From the NCBI GenBank assembly GCA_038206765.1, contig JBBRAM010000004.1:143189-207188 (forward strand): 64,000 nucleotides of DNA, read 5' to 3'. A program made the translations under genes and the position numbers. Origin of the DNA: UKL13-2 sp038206765 (lineage in GTDB: Bacteria; Pseudomonadota; Gammaproteobacteria; Burkholderiales; Usitatibacteraceae). The number at the start of each line of letters is the position of its first letter. Position 1 is the first letter of the stretch. Below are positions 24,950 through 33,019 of this stretch, in pieces. Under the pieces are notes generated by a model. The model was not told where the DNA came from and did no database searches. It was given only the letters and a program-made list of their open reading frames with translations.

Positions 24950-27139
24950 TTAGGTTGACCGCGCCAAACCATTCACGTTAACCGATATGCCGTTGAGGGC
25001 AGCGTTGCCGGAAACAGCGTCAATATCCGCAGCGTCGCACAAATCGTTGTAACTGACGCCAGCGTGCTCGTGTGCAAGTCCCAGGCGGGTGCCTGAACGG
25101 CTATGGCCAAAGCCATGTGGTAGCGAGACCACGCCCGGCATAAGGCTATCGGTTGCCTGCACCGCGATGTTGACTTCACCAGTGGCTGAAGAAATTCGTA
25201 CAATCTGACCATCTTGCAGGCCACGCGCAGCCAGATCAACGGGATGCATCATGAGCTGATCGCGTGGTTTACCTTTGACCAGGCGATGTACATTGTGCAT
25301 CCAAGAATTATTGCTGCGAACATGGCGGCGGCCAATCATGGTTAGCGGCGTGCTACTTCGCACCTCTATGCCAAACTCTAGCACTGGTGCGGCGCTTGGA
25401 TGGAGACCACCTTCCGGTGGCGAGGCATCGACTAAATGGCGTTTCAGCCGCGCAACGTCGCCAATAATCGCATCTGGTGCACAGTTTATCTTGCCATCGT
25501 GGGTTTCAAGCCGCGCGTAAATCGATGGCTTGAGTGCGCCAAGATCAATCCCGTGTTCGGCTTCTTTCAGCGCGCCAAACGAAATGCCGTGCGACGATTC
25601 GCCGGCTTTCAACATCGCTTCGATCATGTTCGTTGTTGACGTCGCAGGACGCGAATCGCGTCCTAATTTTGCGGCAAGGCGATTGACTAATTCTCCAAAA
25701 ATCTCCCAATCATAGCGTTCATCTGCGGGTTTCGGCCACACTGCACCGTTGAAGCGCGTAACGTTGCGCACGGCAAACGCATTGAACACATAGTCGTAGT
25801 GGTCGTGATTTAAATGTGAGGTTGGCGGCAAAATCAGATCAGCGTGCCGTGTGGTTTCGTTGAGATAAATATCAATGGACACCATAAAATCGAGGGACGC
25901 CAGCGCCTCATCCATTTTTCGGCCGTTTGGCGTGGATAGCACGGGGTTTCCGCAGGTGGTGACCAGCGCTTTGATTTGACCTTCGCCTTTGGTCAATATT
26001 TCCTCTGCCATGGCCGCCACTGGCAACTCGCCGCCTGACTCAGGCAGCTTGCTAACCCGCGAATGCCAGCGCGCATAGCTGCCGGGCTTGGTGCCGCGTC
26101 CGGTGGTGGGGATGATTGGGTTGGTTGGCAAGCTACCGCCCACGCGATCCAAATTGCCAGTGACGATATTCATCAATTGCACTAGCCACTGATTGAGCGT
26201 GCCGAAGGCCTGCAGCGTCGTGCCAAGGCGACCATAGCAGATGGCTGAGGGTGCGTGCGCAAACTCGCGGGCAAGGCGGCGAATAGTGGCGGCATCAATA
26301 CCCGTGACGAGCGCGGCAGCCTCGGGCGTAATGTCGGCAATGGCAGCCAGTGCGGCGTCTAAGCCATTGAGTTTTTCAGGATGAGAAATCCGAAATAAAT
26401 TTTCGGATTTCAAGACATTAATCATCGCCATCAAAAGCGCCGCATCGCCGCTGGGGCGGATGAAATGATGTTCACTGGCAATTTCGGCGGTTTCAGTGCG
26501 GCGCGGATCAATCACTACTACCTTGCCGCCACGTTCTTTGATCGCATGCAATCGTTTCGTGACATCGGGAACGGTCATCAAACTCCCGTTGGAGGCAACT
26601 GGATTCCCACCTAAGATCAGAAAATAATCGGTGTGATCAATGTCTGGGATCGTAATCATGAACTGATGACCGAACATTAAATATGACGTCAATTGTTGGG
26701 GTAATTGATCGACCGATGTCGCGCTAAATGCGTTCTTGGTTTTTAGTACACGCACTAGCGATGGCACACTAAACAGCGTGCCGATATTGTGTACCGACGG
26801 ATTGCCCGCGTAAAAGCCGACGGCGTTATCGCCATGCTTCAAATTCACAGCGGACAGTTTTTCTGCAGCCAAATCAAAGGCCTCGTCCCATGAAATTGTT
26901 TGCCATTTTGCATTGCCATTGGAACCGATTATTTTTTTAAGCGGATGGCGCAAGCGGTTCTCATCTTCGTATAAATCTTTAATCGCAACGCCCTTCGGGC
27001 AAATATGACCGCGACTAAACGGGTCGGCCTCATCGCCGCGAATACCGACGATGTTGTCGCCGTCGATTTTCATTTCTAAGCCGCAGATTGCCTCGCACAA
27101 GTGGCAAGCCCGATAGACTGTTCTGAGCGTGTTTTTCAT
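24950..27139 (-). CDS. Molybdopterin-dependent oxidoreductase, formate-dehydrogenase-like
   Basis: A 729-residue member of the DMSO reductase superfamily. The N-terminal [4Fe-4S] motif is CHLCEAICGLEM with the fourth cysteine in GHICPKG. Cofactor-binding segments include LILGGNPVASNG and VVVIDPRRTETAEIA, and the C-terminal dinucleotide-binding domain has MHPVDLAARGLQDGQ and SLPHGFGH. In the region where formate dehydrogenases have Cys or Sec (SATSVDQLPQ) I see neither, so the substrate is unclear. No signal peptide is present, suggesting a cytoplasmic enzyme. The start follows the mntP stop by three bases, with GGAAG in the end of mntP. Confidence 0.85.
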   Translation of the reverse strand: MKNTLRTVYRACHLCEAICGLEMKIDGDNIVGIRGDEADPFSRGHICPKGVAIKDLYEDENRLRHPLKKIIGSNGNAKWQTISWDEAFDLAAEKLSAVNLKHGDNAVGFYAGNPSVHNIGTLFSVPSLVRVLKTKNAFSATSVDQLPQQLTSYLMFGHQFMITIPDIDHTDYFLILGGNPVASNGSLMTVPDVTKRLHAIKERGGKVVVIDPRRTETAEIASEHHFIRPSGDAALLMAMINVLKSENLFRISHPEKLNGLDAALAAIADITPEAAALVTGIDAATIRRLAREFAHAPSAICYGRLGTTLQAFGTLNQWLVQLMNIVTGNLDRVGGSLPTNPIIPTTGRGTKPGSYARWHSRVSKLPESGGELPVAAMAEEILTKGEGQIKALVTTCGNPVLSTPNGRKMDEALASLDFMVSIDIYLNETTRHADLILPPTSHLNHDHYDYVFNAFAVRNVTRFNGAVWPKPADERYDWEIFGELVNRLAAKLGRDSRPATSTTNMIEAMLKAGESSHGISFGALKEAEHGIDLGALKPSIYARLETHDGKINCAPDAIIGDVARLKRHLVDASPPEGGLHPSAAPVLEFGIEVRSSTPLTMIGRRHVRSNNSWMHNVHRLVKGKPRDQLMMHPVDLAARGLQDGQIVRISSATGEVNIAVQATDSLMPGVVSLPHGFGHSRSGTRLGLAHEHAGVSYNDLCDAADIDAVSGNAALNGISVNVNGLARST

Positions 27140-27142
27140 AAG

Positions 27143-27718
27143 CTAACTTCCAAAAATGAGTGGAACTAAAAGTGGCCAAAACAAAATTTTGCAGCCAATC
27201 ACGATCAATACCAGGCCGCCAAATGCCTCCGCATATTGCGCAACGGATTTCCCCAGCCGAGCACCGAACCAAACTGCCGGCAAACAAAGCGCAAACGTGA
27301 TGACGCCGATAAACGCGACGGTGGCAACAAGCCCTGTTTGCAACAGCGAAAATGATACGCCAACCGCAAAAGCGTCCAAGCTGGTGGCAATAGCGAGCAC
27401 GAAAATCTTTTTTGCCCTAAATGGTGAATGTATTCTTTCCGCAGCCGCGTCGCGCGATTCAATAATCATTTTAACGCCAAGTGCCAGCAACACCACGAAG
27501 GCAATGATGCCGCCGTACGCGTTAATCCAATGAGCAATGGAGAGCCCTAGCAAATAGCCTAGCAGCGGCATCACGGCCTGAAAAAAACCGAAGTAGGCCG
27601 CCATTTTGAACGCATCGCGTAGCCGTAATTGCTTGACAGATAAGCCGCTCGCGATGGAGACGGCAACAGCGTCCATCGCGAGCCCGATGGCCGTCAGTGT
27701 TAATTCGGCAATATTCAT
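27143..27718 (-). CDS. mntP: Manganese efflux pump
   Basis: A 191-residue membrane protein with six hydrophobic segments. LTAIGLAMDAVAVSIASGL at the N-terminus and ATSLDAFAVGVSFSLL in the second half are the two aspartate-containing repeats of MntP. MntP is often under a yybP-ykoY manganese riboswitch; there is no room for one here because ldcA ends 18 bases upstream, so expression probably follows the operon maeB-ldcA-mntP. Confidence 0.93.
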   Translation of the reverse strand: MNIAELTLTAIGLAMDAVAVSIASGLSVKQLRLRDAFKMAAYFGFFQAVMPLLGYLLGLSIAHWINAYGGIIAFVVLLALGVKMIIESRDAAAERIHSPFRAKKIFVLAIATSLDAFAVGVSFSLLQTGLVATVAFIGVITFALCLPAVWFGARLGKSVAQYAEAFGGLVLIVIGCKILFWPLLVPLIFGS

Positions 27719-27735
27719 TGATGCCTTTTTGAGGG

Positions 27736-28740
27736 CTAATAGCTAAGCGAAAACGCATTGGGCGCGATGTCAAAAATTGCCTTACCACCATACGGAATCG
27801 TTAATTTTTTCGCAACGTGGCCGAACGGCAAGCCAGTAAGGACAGGGCAGGGCAACAGGGTGCGCAATGTGTCGACGACATGTTCCATGGTGTACGCAAA
27901 GCGGCCGGAGCTTGGAACACAGTCAGTGAAATCCGCGATGATAATCGCTTTTTGTTTTTGCAAAATGCCAGCATGGAAGAGCTGTAAAAATTGCCGTTCA
28001 ATCGCGTAAGGTTCTTCACCAATTTCTTCAAAAAATAAAATGCCGCCATCTAGATCTGGCATAAACGGGGTGCCGACAAGATGCGCGAAAAGCGACAGAT
28101 TACTGCCCCAAATCGGGCCGGTCAGGGTTTGCGGGGGATAGTCGTGGACGCAAGCGATTGCGCCTGTACTGACGGGATCGCCTTGCAGGGCGGGCCAGCA
28201 ATGCGCTGCCATGAACGCGTGATCTGCAGCGTATTTTGCTTGCTTGGATTCTGGAACGAAGCGTGGCACTGTAGCAGGATCTGTCTCAGCATCTGTTTTT
28301 GAATCTGCGCGCCAATCAAAGTCGGTTGCAGAGCCGGGGCCGGCAAAAGTAATGAGGTTCGCCCGTGCCAACGCGGCTAAATTGAACGCCGTGAAGTCGC
28401 TGAATCCGCAGAATATCTTGCGTGACGCCGCGACTGCGAGCCAGTCAATACCATGCAGCAATCGCGTGAAACCATAGCCACCGCGAGACATCATCATCAC
28501 GTCAATGGTTGGGTCAGCAAGCATCGCGTGAAAGCTCGCCAAGCGTTCAGCATCAGTGCCAGCAAAATAACGCCATTCATGCAGTGCTTCTGGTGCGCCA
28601 ACAACTTTATAGCCAAATGATCTGAGCGTTCGCACGCCGGCCTCATGGCGATCCAAACTTAATGCGCCGGACGGCGAAAAAATACCAATCGTAGCGCCGG
28701 GTTTTAGCGGGGCTGGTTTGGAAAATGTCGAATTGGTCAT
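27736..28740 (-). CDS. ldcA: LD-carboxypeptidase (S66 family, murein recycling)
   Basis: LdcA removes the terminal D-alanine from cytoplasmic murein tetrapeptides. The 334-residue protein begins KPGATIGIFSPSGALS and has the nucleophile serine in MMSRGGYGFTRLL, GFSDFTAFNLA, and GSNLSLFAHLVGTPFMPDL followed by ILFFEEIGEEPYAIER, all family features. An in-frame ATG at 28770 is possible; the one at 28740 is preferred because the protein then starts at the usual place. It follows maeB closely. Confidence 0.92.
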   Translation of the reverse strand: MTNSTFSKPAPLKPGATIGIFSPSGALSLDRHEAGVRTLRSFGYKVVGAPEALHEWRYFAGTDAERLASFHAMLADPTIDVMMMSRGGYGFTRLLHGIDWLAVAASRKIFCGFSDFTAFNLAALARANLITFAGPGSATDFDWRADSKTDAETDPATVPRFVPESKQAKYAADHAFMAAHCWPALQGDPVSTGAIACVHDYPPQTLTGPIWGSNLSLFAHLVGTPFMPDLDGGILFFEEIGEEPYAIERQFLQLFHAGILQKQKAIIIADFTDCVPSSGRFAYTMEHVVDTLRTLLPCPVLTGLPFGHVAKKLTIPYGGKAIFDIAPNAFSLSY

Positions 28741-28777
28741 CCTTGATTCCGGCGTTATTTGATGCCGCATTTAAGGG

Positions 28778-31054
28778 TTAGCGGCGCAAAGCTTGCGCAT
28801 CCACCACCGCCAAGGCCGTCATGTTGATGATTCTGCGCACGGTTGCAGTTGGTGTGACGATATGTACCGGCATCGCCGAGCCCAGTAGTATTGGACCAAT
28901 CGTGATCCCGCCGCCGGACGCTGTCTTCAATAAATTGAACGAAATATTGGCGGCATCCAGCGTGGGCATGATCAATAAATTTGCATCACCTTTTAAGCGG
29001 GAATTTGGTATTGCGCGATAACGAACGTCGACAGATAACGCCGCATCACCATGCATTTCGCCATCCACTTCCAGGTCAGGCGCCTGGGCATTGATCAGCG
29101 CTAAGGCATCACGCATTTTGACAGCGGAGGGCTCGTTGGACGAACCAAAGCTGGAATGCGACAGTAGTGCCGCTTTCGGTATCACGCCAAATCGACGCAT
29201 CTCTTCCGCCGCCAAAATGGTCATCTCCGCAATTTGCGCCGGGGTCGGGTCAGGGTTCACATACGTATCGCAAATAAATACGGTACGCGTCGGCATCATC
29301 AGTACGTTCATGGCATACATATGCTTCACGCCTGCGCGTCGACCGATTACCTGATCAACATAATGCAAGTGAAGAGCGTGGGTGCCGAAAGTGCCGCAAA
29401 TCATGCCGTCGGCGTGGCCTTTATGCATCATCATCGCACCGATTAAGGTAAGGCGACGGCGCATTTCTATTTTGGCGTATTGCTCTGAAACGCCGCGCCT
29501 GGCGGTGAGTTTGTAGTATTCCTGCCAGTAATCACGATAACGCGCATCGTATTCGGGATTGATGATTTCAATATCAACGCCAATCTTCATGCGCAGGCCG
29601 AATTTTTCAATCCGCTTCTCAATGATCGCGGGGCGGCCAATCAAAATCGGCTTGGCGAGCCCTTCATCAACGACCACTTGGACAGCACGCATAACGCGCT
29701 CATCTTCTCCCTCAGCATAAACAATTCGCTTCGGTGCCTGTTTCGCTTTCGAAAACACCGGCTTCATAATCAGGCCGGATTGATACACAAACTGATCCAA
29801 ACGCTGCAAATACGCAGGCCAATCGGTAATCGGGCTGGTTGCGACACCGCTGTCCATGGCCGCTTTAGCGACCGCAGGTGCCACTTTGGCAATCAAGCGT
29901 GGGTCGAACGGTTTGGGAATCAAATAATCTTTGCCAAAGCCGGATGCGTTTTCACCATAAGCCATTGCGACAATATCGGATTGCTCGGATTGCGCTAACT
30001 CGGCGATGGCTAACACTGCTGCTAATTTCATTTGTTCATTGATCGTTGTCGCGCCCACATCGAGCGCGCCACGGAAAATAAACGGAAAGCACAACACGTT
30101 GTTGACCTGATTCGGGTAATCTGATCGGCCCGTTGCAATGACTGCGTCCGAGCGCACTTCGCGCACTTCTTCGGGCGTAATCTCTGGCGTTGGATTAGCA
30201 AGCGCCATGATGAGTGGATTTGCGGCCATTTGTTTGACCATCTCTTTTTTCAGCACGCCACCAGCGGATAGCCCCAAAAACACATCGGCATCGGCAATCA
30301 CGTCGCCAAGCTTTCGTGCCGACGTATCTTGTGCGTAGCGCGCTTTGTTAGGGTCCATTTCTTCGATACGGCCGGCGTAAACAACACCCGCAATATCAGT
30401 GACCCAAATATTCGACATCTTTACGCCAAGTGCCACCAGCATATCTAAACACGCTAATGCGGCCGCACCCGCGCCGGAGACCACCAGTTTTACGTCGCCA
30501 ATATTTTTGCCCACGACTTTTAAGCCGTTCACAAACGCCGCGCCAACGATGATTGCCGTACCGTGCTGGTCGTCATGAAAAACAGGGATCTTCATTCGCT
30601 CACGACATTTGCGTTCAACATAAAAGCATTCTGGTGCTTTGATGTCTTCCAAATTAATGCCACCAAATGTTGGCTCCAGCGCGCAAATAATATCGACCAA
30701 TTTATCCGGGTCGAGCTCGTTGACTTCGATATCAAACACATCAATGCCGGCAAATTTTTTGAACAGCACAGCCTTGCCTTCCATCACCGGCTTGGCGGCG
30801 AGTGGGCCGATATTGCCCAAGCCGAGCACGGCCGTGCCGTTGGTGATGACGGCAACCAAATTGCCGCGCGCGGTGTAGTGGCGCACATCGGCGGGATTTT
30901 CGGCAATTGCCTCGCAGACGGCTGCTACGCCGGGCGTGTACGCCAGCCCCAAATCCCGCTGGGTGGCAAGCGGTTTGGTAGCTGAAATTTCGAGCTTGCC
31001 GGGGGTCGGCCAACGATGATATTCGAGTGCGTTTTTTTTCAAATCGTCAAGCAT
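28778..31054 (-). CDS. maeB: NADP-dependent malic enzyme with phosphotransacetylase-like domain
   Basis: MaeB decarboxylates malate to pyruvate with NADP. The protein is 758 residues, matching the E. coli enzyme, if it starts at the ATG at 31054, which has GGAG six bases upstream; the open frame extends further without family similarity. The malic domain contains YTPGVAAVCEAI, FHDDQHGTAIIV and VVSGAGAAALACLDML. The C-terminal third (from about 430) is a phosphotransacetylase-like domain (RIVYAEGEDERVMRAVQ, KGHADGMICGTFGTHALHL in outline), known as an allosteric module in this enzyme. It is the first gene of a four-gene minus-strand operon. Confidence 0.95.
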   Translation of the reverse strand: MLDDLKKNALEYHRWPTPGKLEISATKPLATQRDLGLAYTPGVAAVCEAIAENPADVRHYTARGNLVAVITNGTAVLGLGNIGPLAAKPVMEGKAVLFKKFAGIDVFDIEVNELDPDKLVDIICALEPTFGGINLEDIKAPECFYVERKCRERMKIPVFHDDQHGTAIIVGAAFVNGLKVVGKNIGDVKLVVSGAGAAALACLDMLVALGVKMSNIWVTDIAGVVYAGRIEEMDPNKARYAQDTSARKLGDVIADADVFLGLSAGGVLKKEMVKQMAANPLIMALANPTPEITPEEVREVRSDAVIATGRSDYPNQVNNVLCFPFIFRGALDVGATTINEQMKLAAVLAIAELAQSEQSDIVAMAYGENASGFGKDYLIPKPFDPRLIAKVAPAVAKAAMDSGVATSPITDWPAYLQRLDQFVYQSGLIMKPVFSKAKQAPKRIVYAEGEDERVMRAVQVVVDEGLAKPILIGRPAIIEKRIEKFGLRMKIGVDIEIINPEYDARYRDYWQEYYKLTARRGVSEQYAKIEMRRRLTLIGAMMMHKGHADGMICGTFGTHALHLHYVDQVIGRRAGVKHMYAMNVLMMPTRTVFICDTYVNPDPTPAQIAEMTILAAEEMRRFGVIPKAALLSHSSFGSSNEPSAVKMRDALALINAQAPDLEVDGEMHGDAALSVDVRYRAIPNSRLKGDANLLIMPTLDAANISFNLLKTASGGGITIGPILLGSAMPVHIVTPTATVRRIINMTALAVVDAQALRR

Positions 31055-31301
31055 GAAAACTCCGGCATATTGATGAATGATAGTTAATGTTGACGCAAAA
31101 ACTGTTGAGAGGCGATGTACCACGCCACTTCGTGTGCGCCCCTTGGTGCATTTCAATTAAAGTTTAACATGGGCATTGCTCGCAACTTTATGCAAATCTC
31201 TCATACGGCTGTCGCTGTAATGAATGCTGATTTCGTTCGCCAAGCCAAGCGGCCCCAAAACATAGAGTTTGCGCGGAAATGCTTGACAATCAAAACAATA
31301 T

Positions 31302-31320
31302 AACTAATCATATGGTTATG
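31302..31320. promoter_or_regulatory. Candidate ArsR operator palindrome
   Basis: ATAAC and GTTAT form an inverted repeat across the arsR start (about 31300-31319). A similar AT-rich element (ATATAACGAAATAATT) with a right half TATAGTTGT lies at about 31658-31688, before the amidohydrolase gene. AT-rich imperfect palindromes are the usual ArsR-family sites; this is inference. Confidence 0.35.
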
Positions 31321-31626
31321 AATATAGACTATACAAAAACCATCCCACCCGCTTGGCGTAATTTTGCGAAGGTTTTTATTGCGCTTGGTGATGAGCATCG
31401 CCAGCGCATTATGTTGACCTTTGAGGCAGGCGAGCAACTTAATGTCGGGCAGATTGTTGAAGTTTCCACGCTGTCGCGCTCCGCAGTTTCGCATCACCTC
31501 AAAATCCTACGTGAAGCCGGTGTTTTGGAGAGCGAAAAAAGGGGCAAAGAAGTCTACTTCTGGCTTAATAAAAAGCCGATCAGGGAATCGTTGCAAGCAG
31601 TGCTGGATTACGTAAAGTCACAATAG
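31318..31626 (+). CDS. ArsR/SmtB-family transcriptional regulator
   Basis: A winged-helix repressor of about 102 residues. FIALGDEHRQRIMLTFEAGEQL leads into the recognition region STLSRSAVSHHLKILREAGVLESEKRGKEVYFWL. Typical CxC metal ligands in the recognition helix are absent, so it is probably not a classical metal sensor. In-frame ATGs at 31279, 31312 and 31318 are possible. TTGACA at 31283 could be a -35 element, favouring one of the last two. An ATAAC/GTTAT imperfect palindrome overlaps the start and may be its own operator. The amidohydrolase and MFS-acyltransferase genes follow on the same strand. Confidence 0.85.
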   Translation: MNIDYTKTIPPAWRNFAKVFIALGDEHRQRIMLTFEAGEQLNVGQIVEVSTLSRSAVSHHLKILREAGVLESEKRGKEVYFWLNKKPIRESLQAVLDYVKSQ

Positions 31627-31712
31627 GTTTCGGCAAACGAGTAAAAAAATTTACGCAATATAACGAAATAATTAAATATATAGTTGTGTAGCGCAACGAA
31701 TTCAACGAGGCC

Positions 31713-33005
31713 ATGATGAATCGACGTGATTTTCTAGCGGGTCTTTGCCTCTGTTGCCTCAGCGGAGCGGCAGATGCATTGCCCTTCCGCAGGGATGAAG
31801 GGGCGGGATGGATGAATCCTTGTAAGTCGGGTTTACCTGATCAATTGCGGAAGCATCCGCTGGTTGAGGCGGCGTGGAGCGGGCTAAATCCCCGGCTGGT
31901 ATGGGACGTACACACGCATTTGCTGGGGGATGGTGCATCGGGCAGCGGCTGCTGGATAAGCCCCAAAATGCAGTCGATTTTCTACCCCCAACAGTTTCTG
32001 CAGCGCCAATTTTTTGAAAACGGTGGCTGCGTTGATGGTAATCGTGGTGATCATGGGAATCGTGGCAATCGCAGCGGGCAGGGCAACGTAGAAGGTGGAC
32101 TAGACGAGGCGTATTTAGGACGATTGGCGCATCTGATCGATGAATTTCCGATTGGGGCTGGCGCGATGCTGTTCGCGTTCGACCATACCTATACTGAGGC
32201 TGGCAGAAAAGACTTACCACGCGCCGCCTTTCATGTGCCAAACGCTCACGCGATCAGCATCGCCAAGCGCTTCCCCGGACGTTTCCGTGCAGTGGCTTCC
32301 ATCCACCCTTACCGCCTCGACGCAGTGGCGGAATTAAAACTTGCCGCCGCCAACGGTGTCGTGGCCATTAAATGGCTGCCCTCGGCCATGGGCATCGATC
32401 CTGCCTCTCCACGGTGCGATGCTTTTTACGAGGCTTTGGCCGCACTAAAAATCCCCCTGATTTCCCACGCTGGGCAAGAGCGCGCCGTGAAGGGGGCGCA
32501 TCAGCAGCATTTTGGCAATCCGCTTAAGCTGCGTCGTGCGCTTGATCACGGCGTACGGGTGGTCGTTGCACATTGTGCCAGCATGGGTGAGGATCGTGAT
32601 TTAGATCGCGGCAGAAATGGCAAATACGTCGAAAGCTTTGAGTTGTTTGCGCGATTGATGGCCGATTCACGTTACGAAAAAAACCTGAATGCTGATATTT
32701 CCGCGATGCCGCAAATGAATCGTGCACGTTATCTGGTGAAAATTATTGAGCGCCCTGAGTGGCATGGCAGACTGCTGAACGGATCGGATTATCCGCTGCC
32801 GGGTGTTATTCCGTTATTCTCAGTCGACCTCTTTGTGGAAAAGGGTTGGCTCGCCAAAGGTGATGCCACGGTACTGAAACAAATTCGAGAATACAATCCT
32901 TTGTTGTTTGATTTCGTCTTGAAGCGCAGCGTTCGCGTCGGCGGCAAAAAATTAAGTGACCGTATATTTGAAACCGCAGAGTTTTTTAAACCTATTGAAG
33001 TTTGA
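31713..33005 (+). CDS. Amidohydrolase-family protein with Tat-like signal
   Basis: A 430-residue protein starting NRRDFLAGLCLCCLSGAAD, a twin-arginine or lipoprotein-like signal. LVWDVHTHLLGDG supplies the HxH metal motif, KIPLISHAGQE and VVVAHCASMGED the later histidines, and LLNGSDYPLPG the conserved aspartate of amidohydrolase-2 (metal-dependent TIM-barrel) enzymes. A low-complexity insert GNRGDHGNRGNRSGQGN at about residues 109-125 interrupts the barrel. The substrate is unknown. It overlaps or abuts the next gene (33020) and may be in an operon with the ArsR regulator upstream. Confidence 0.8.
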   Translation: MMNRRDFLAGLCLCCLSGAADALPFRRDEGAGWMNPCKSGLPDQLRKHPLVEAAWSGLNPRLVWDVHTHLLGDGASGSGCWISPKMQSIFYPQQFLQRQFFENGGCVDGNRGDHGNRGNRSGQGNVEGGLDEAYLGRLAHLIDEFPIGAGAMLFAFDHTYTEAGRKDLPRAAFHVPNAHAISIAKRFPGRFRAVASIHPYRLDAVAELKLAAANGVVAIKWLPSAMGIDPASPRCDAFYEALAALKIPLISHAGQERAVKGAHQQHFGNPLKLRRALDHGVRVVVAHCASMGEDRDLDRGRNGKYVESFELFARLMADSRYEKNLNADISAMPQMNRARYLVKIIERPEWHGRLLNGSDYPLPGVIPLFSVDLFVEKGWLAKGDATVLKQIREYNPLLFDFVLKRSVRVGGKKLSDRIFETAEFFKPIEV

Positions 33006-33019
33006 TCATCGGGGAACAC

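Noticed and set aside
27719..27735. Manganese (yybP-ykoY) riboswitch upstream of mntP
   Set aside because: Only 17 bases separate mntP from ldcA; there is no space for it.
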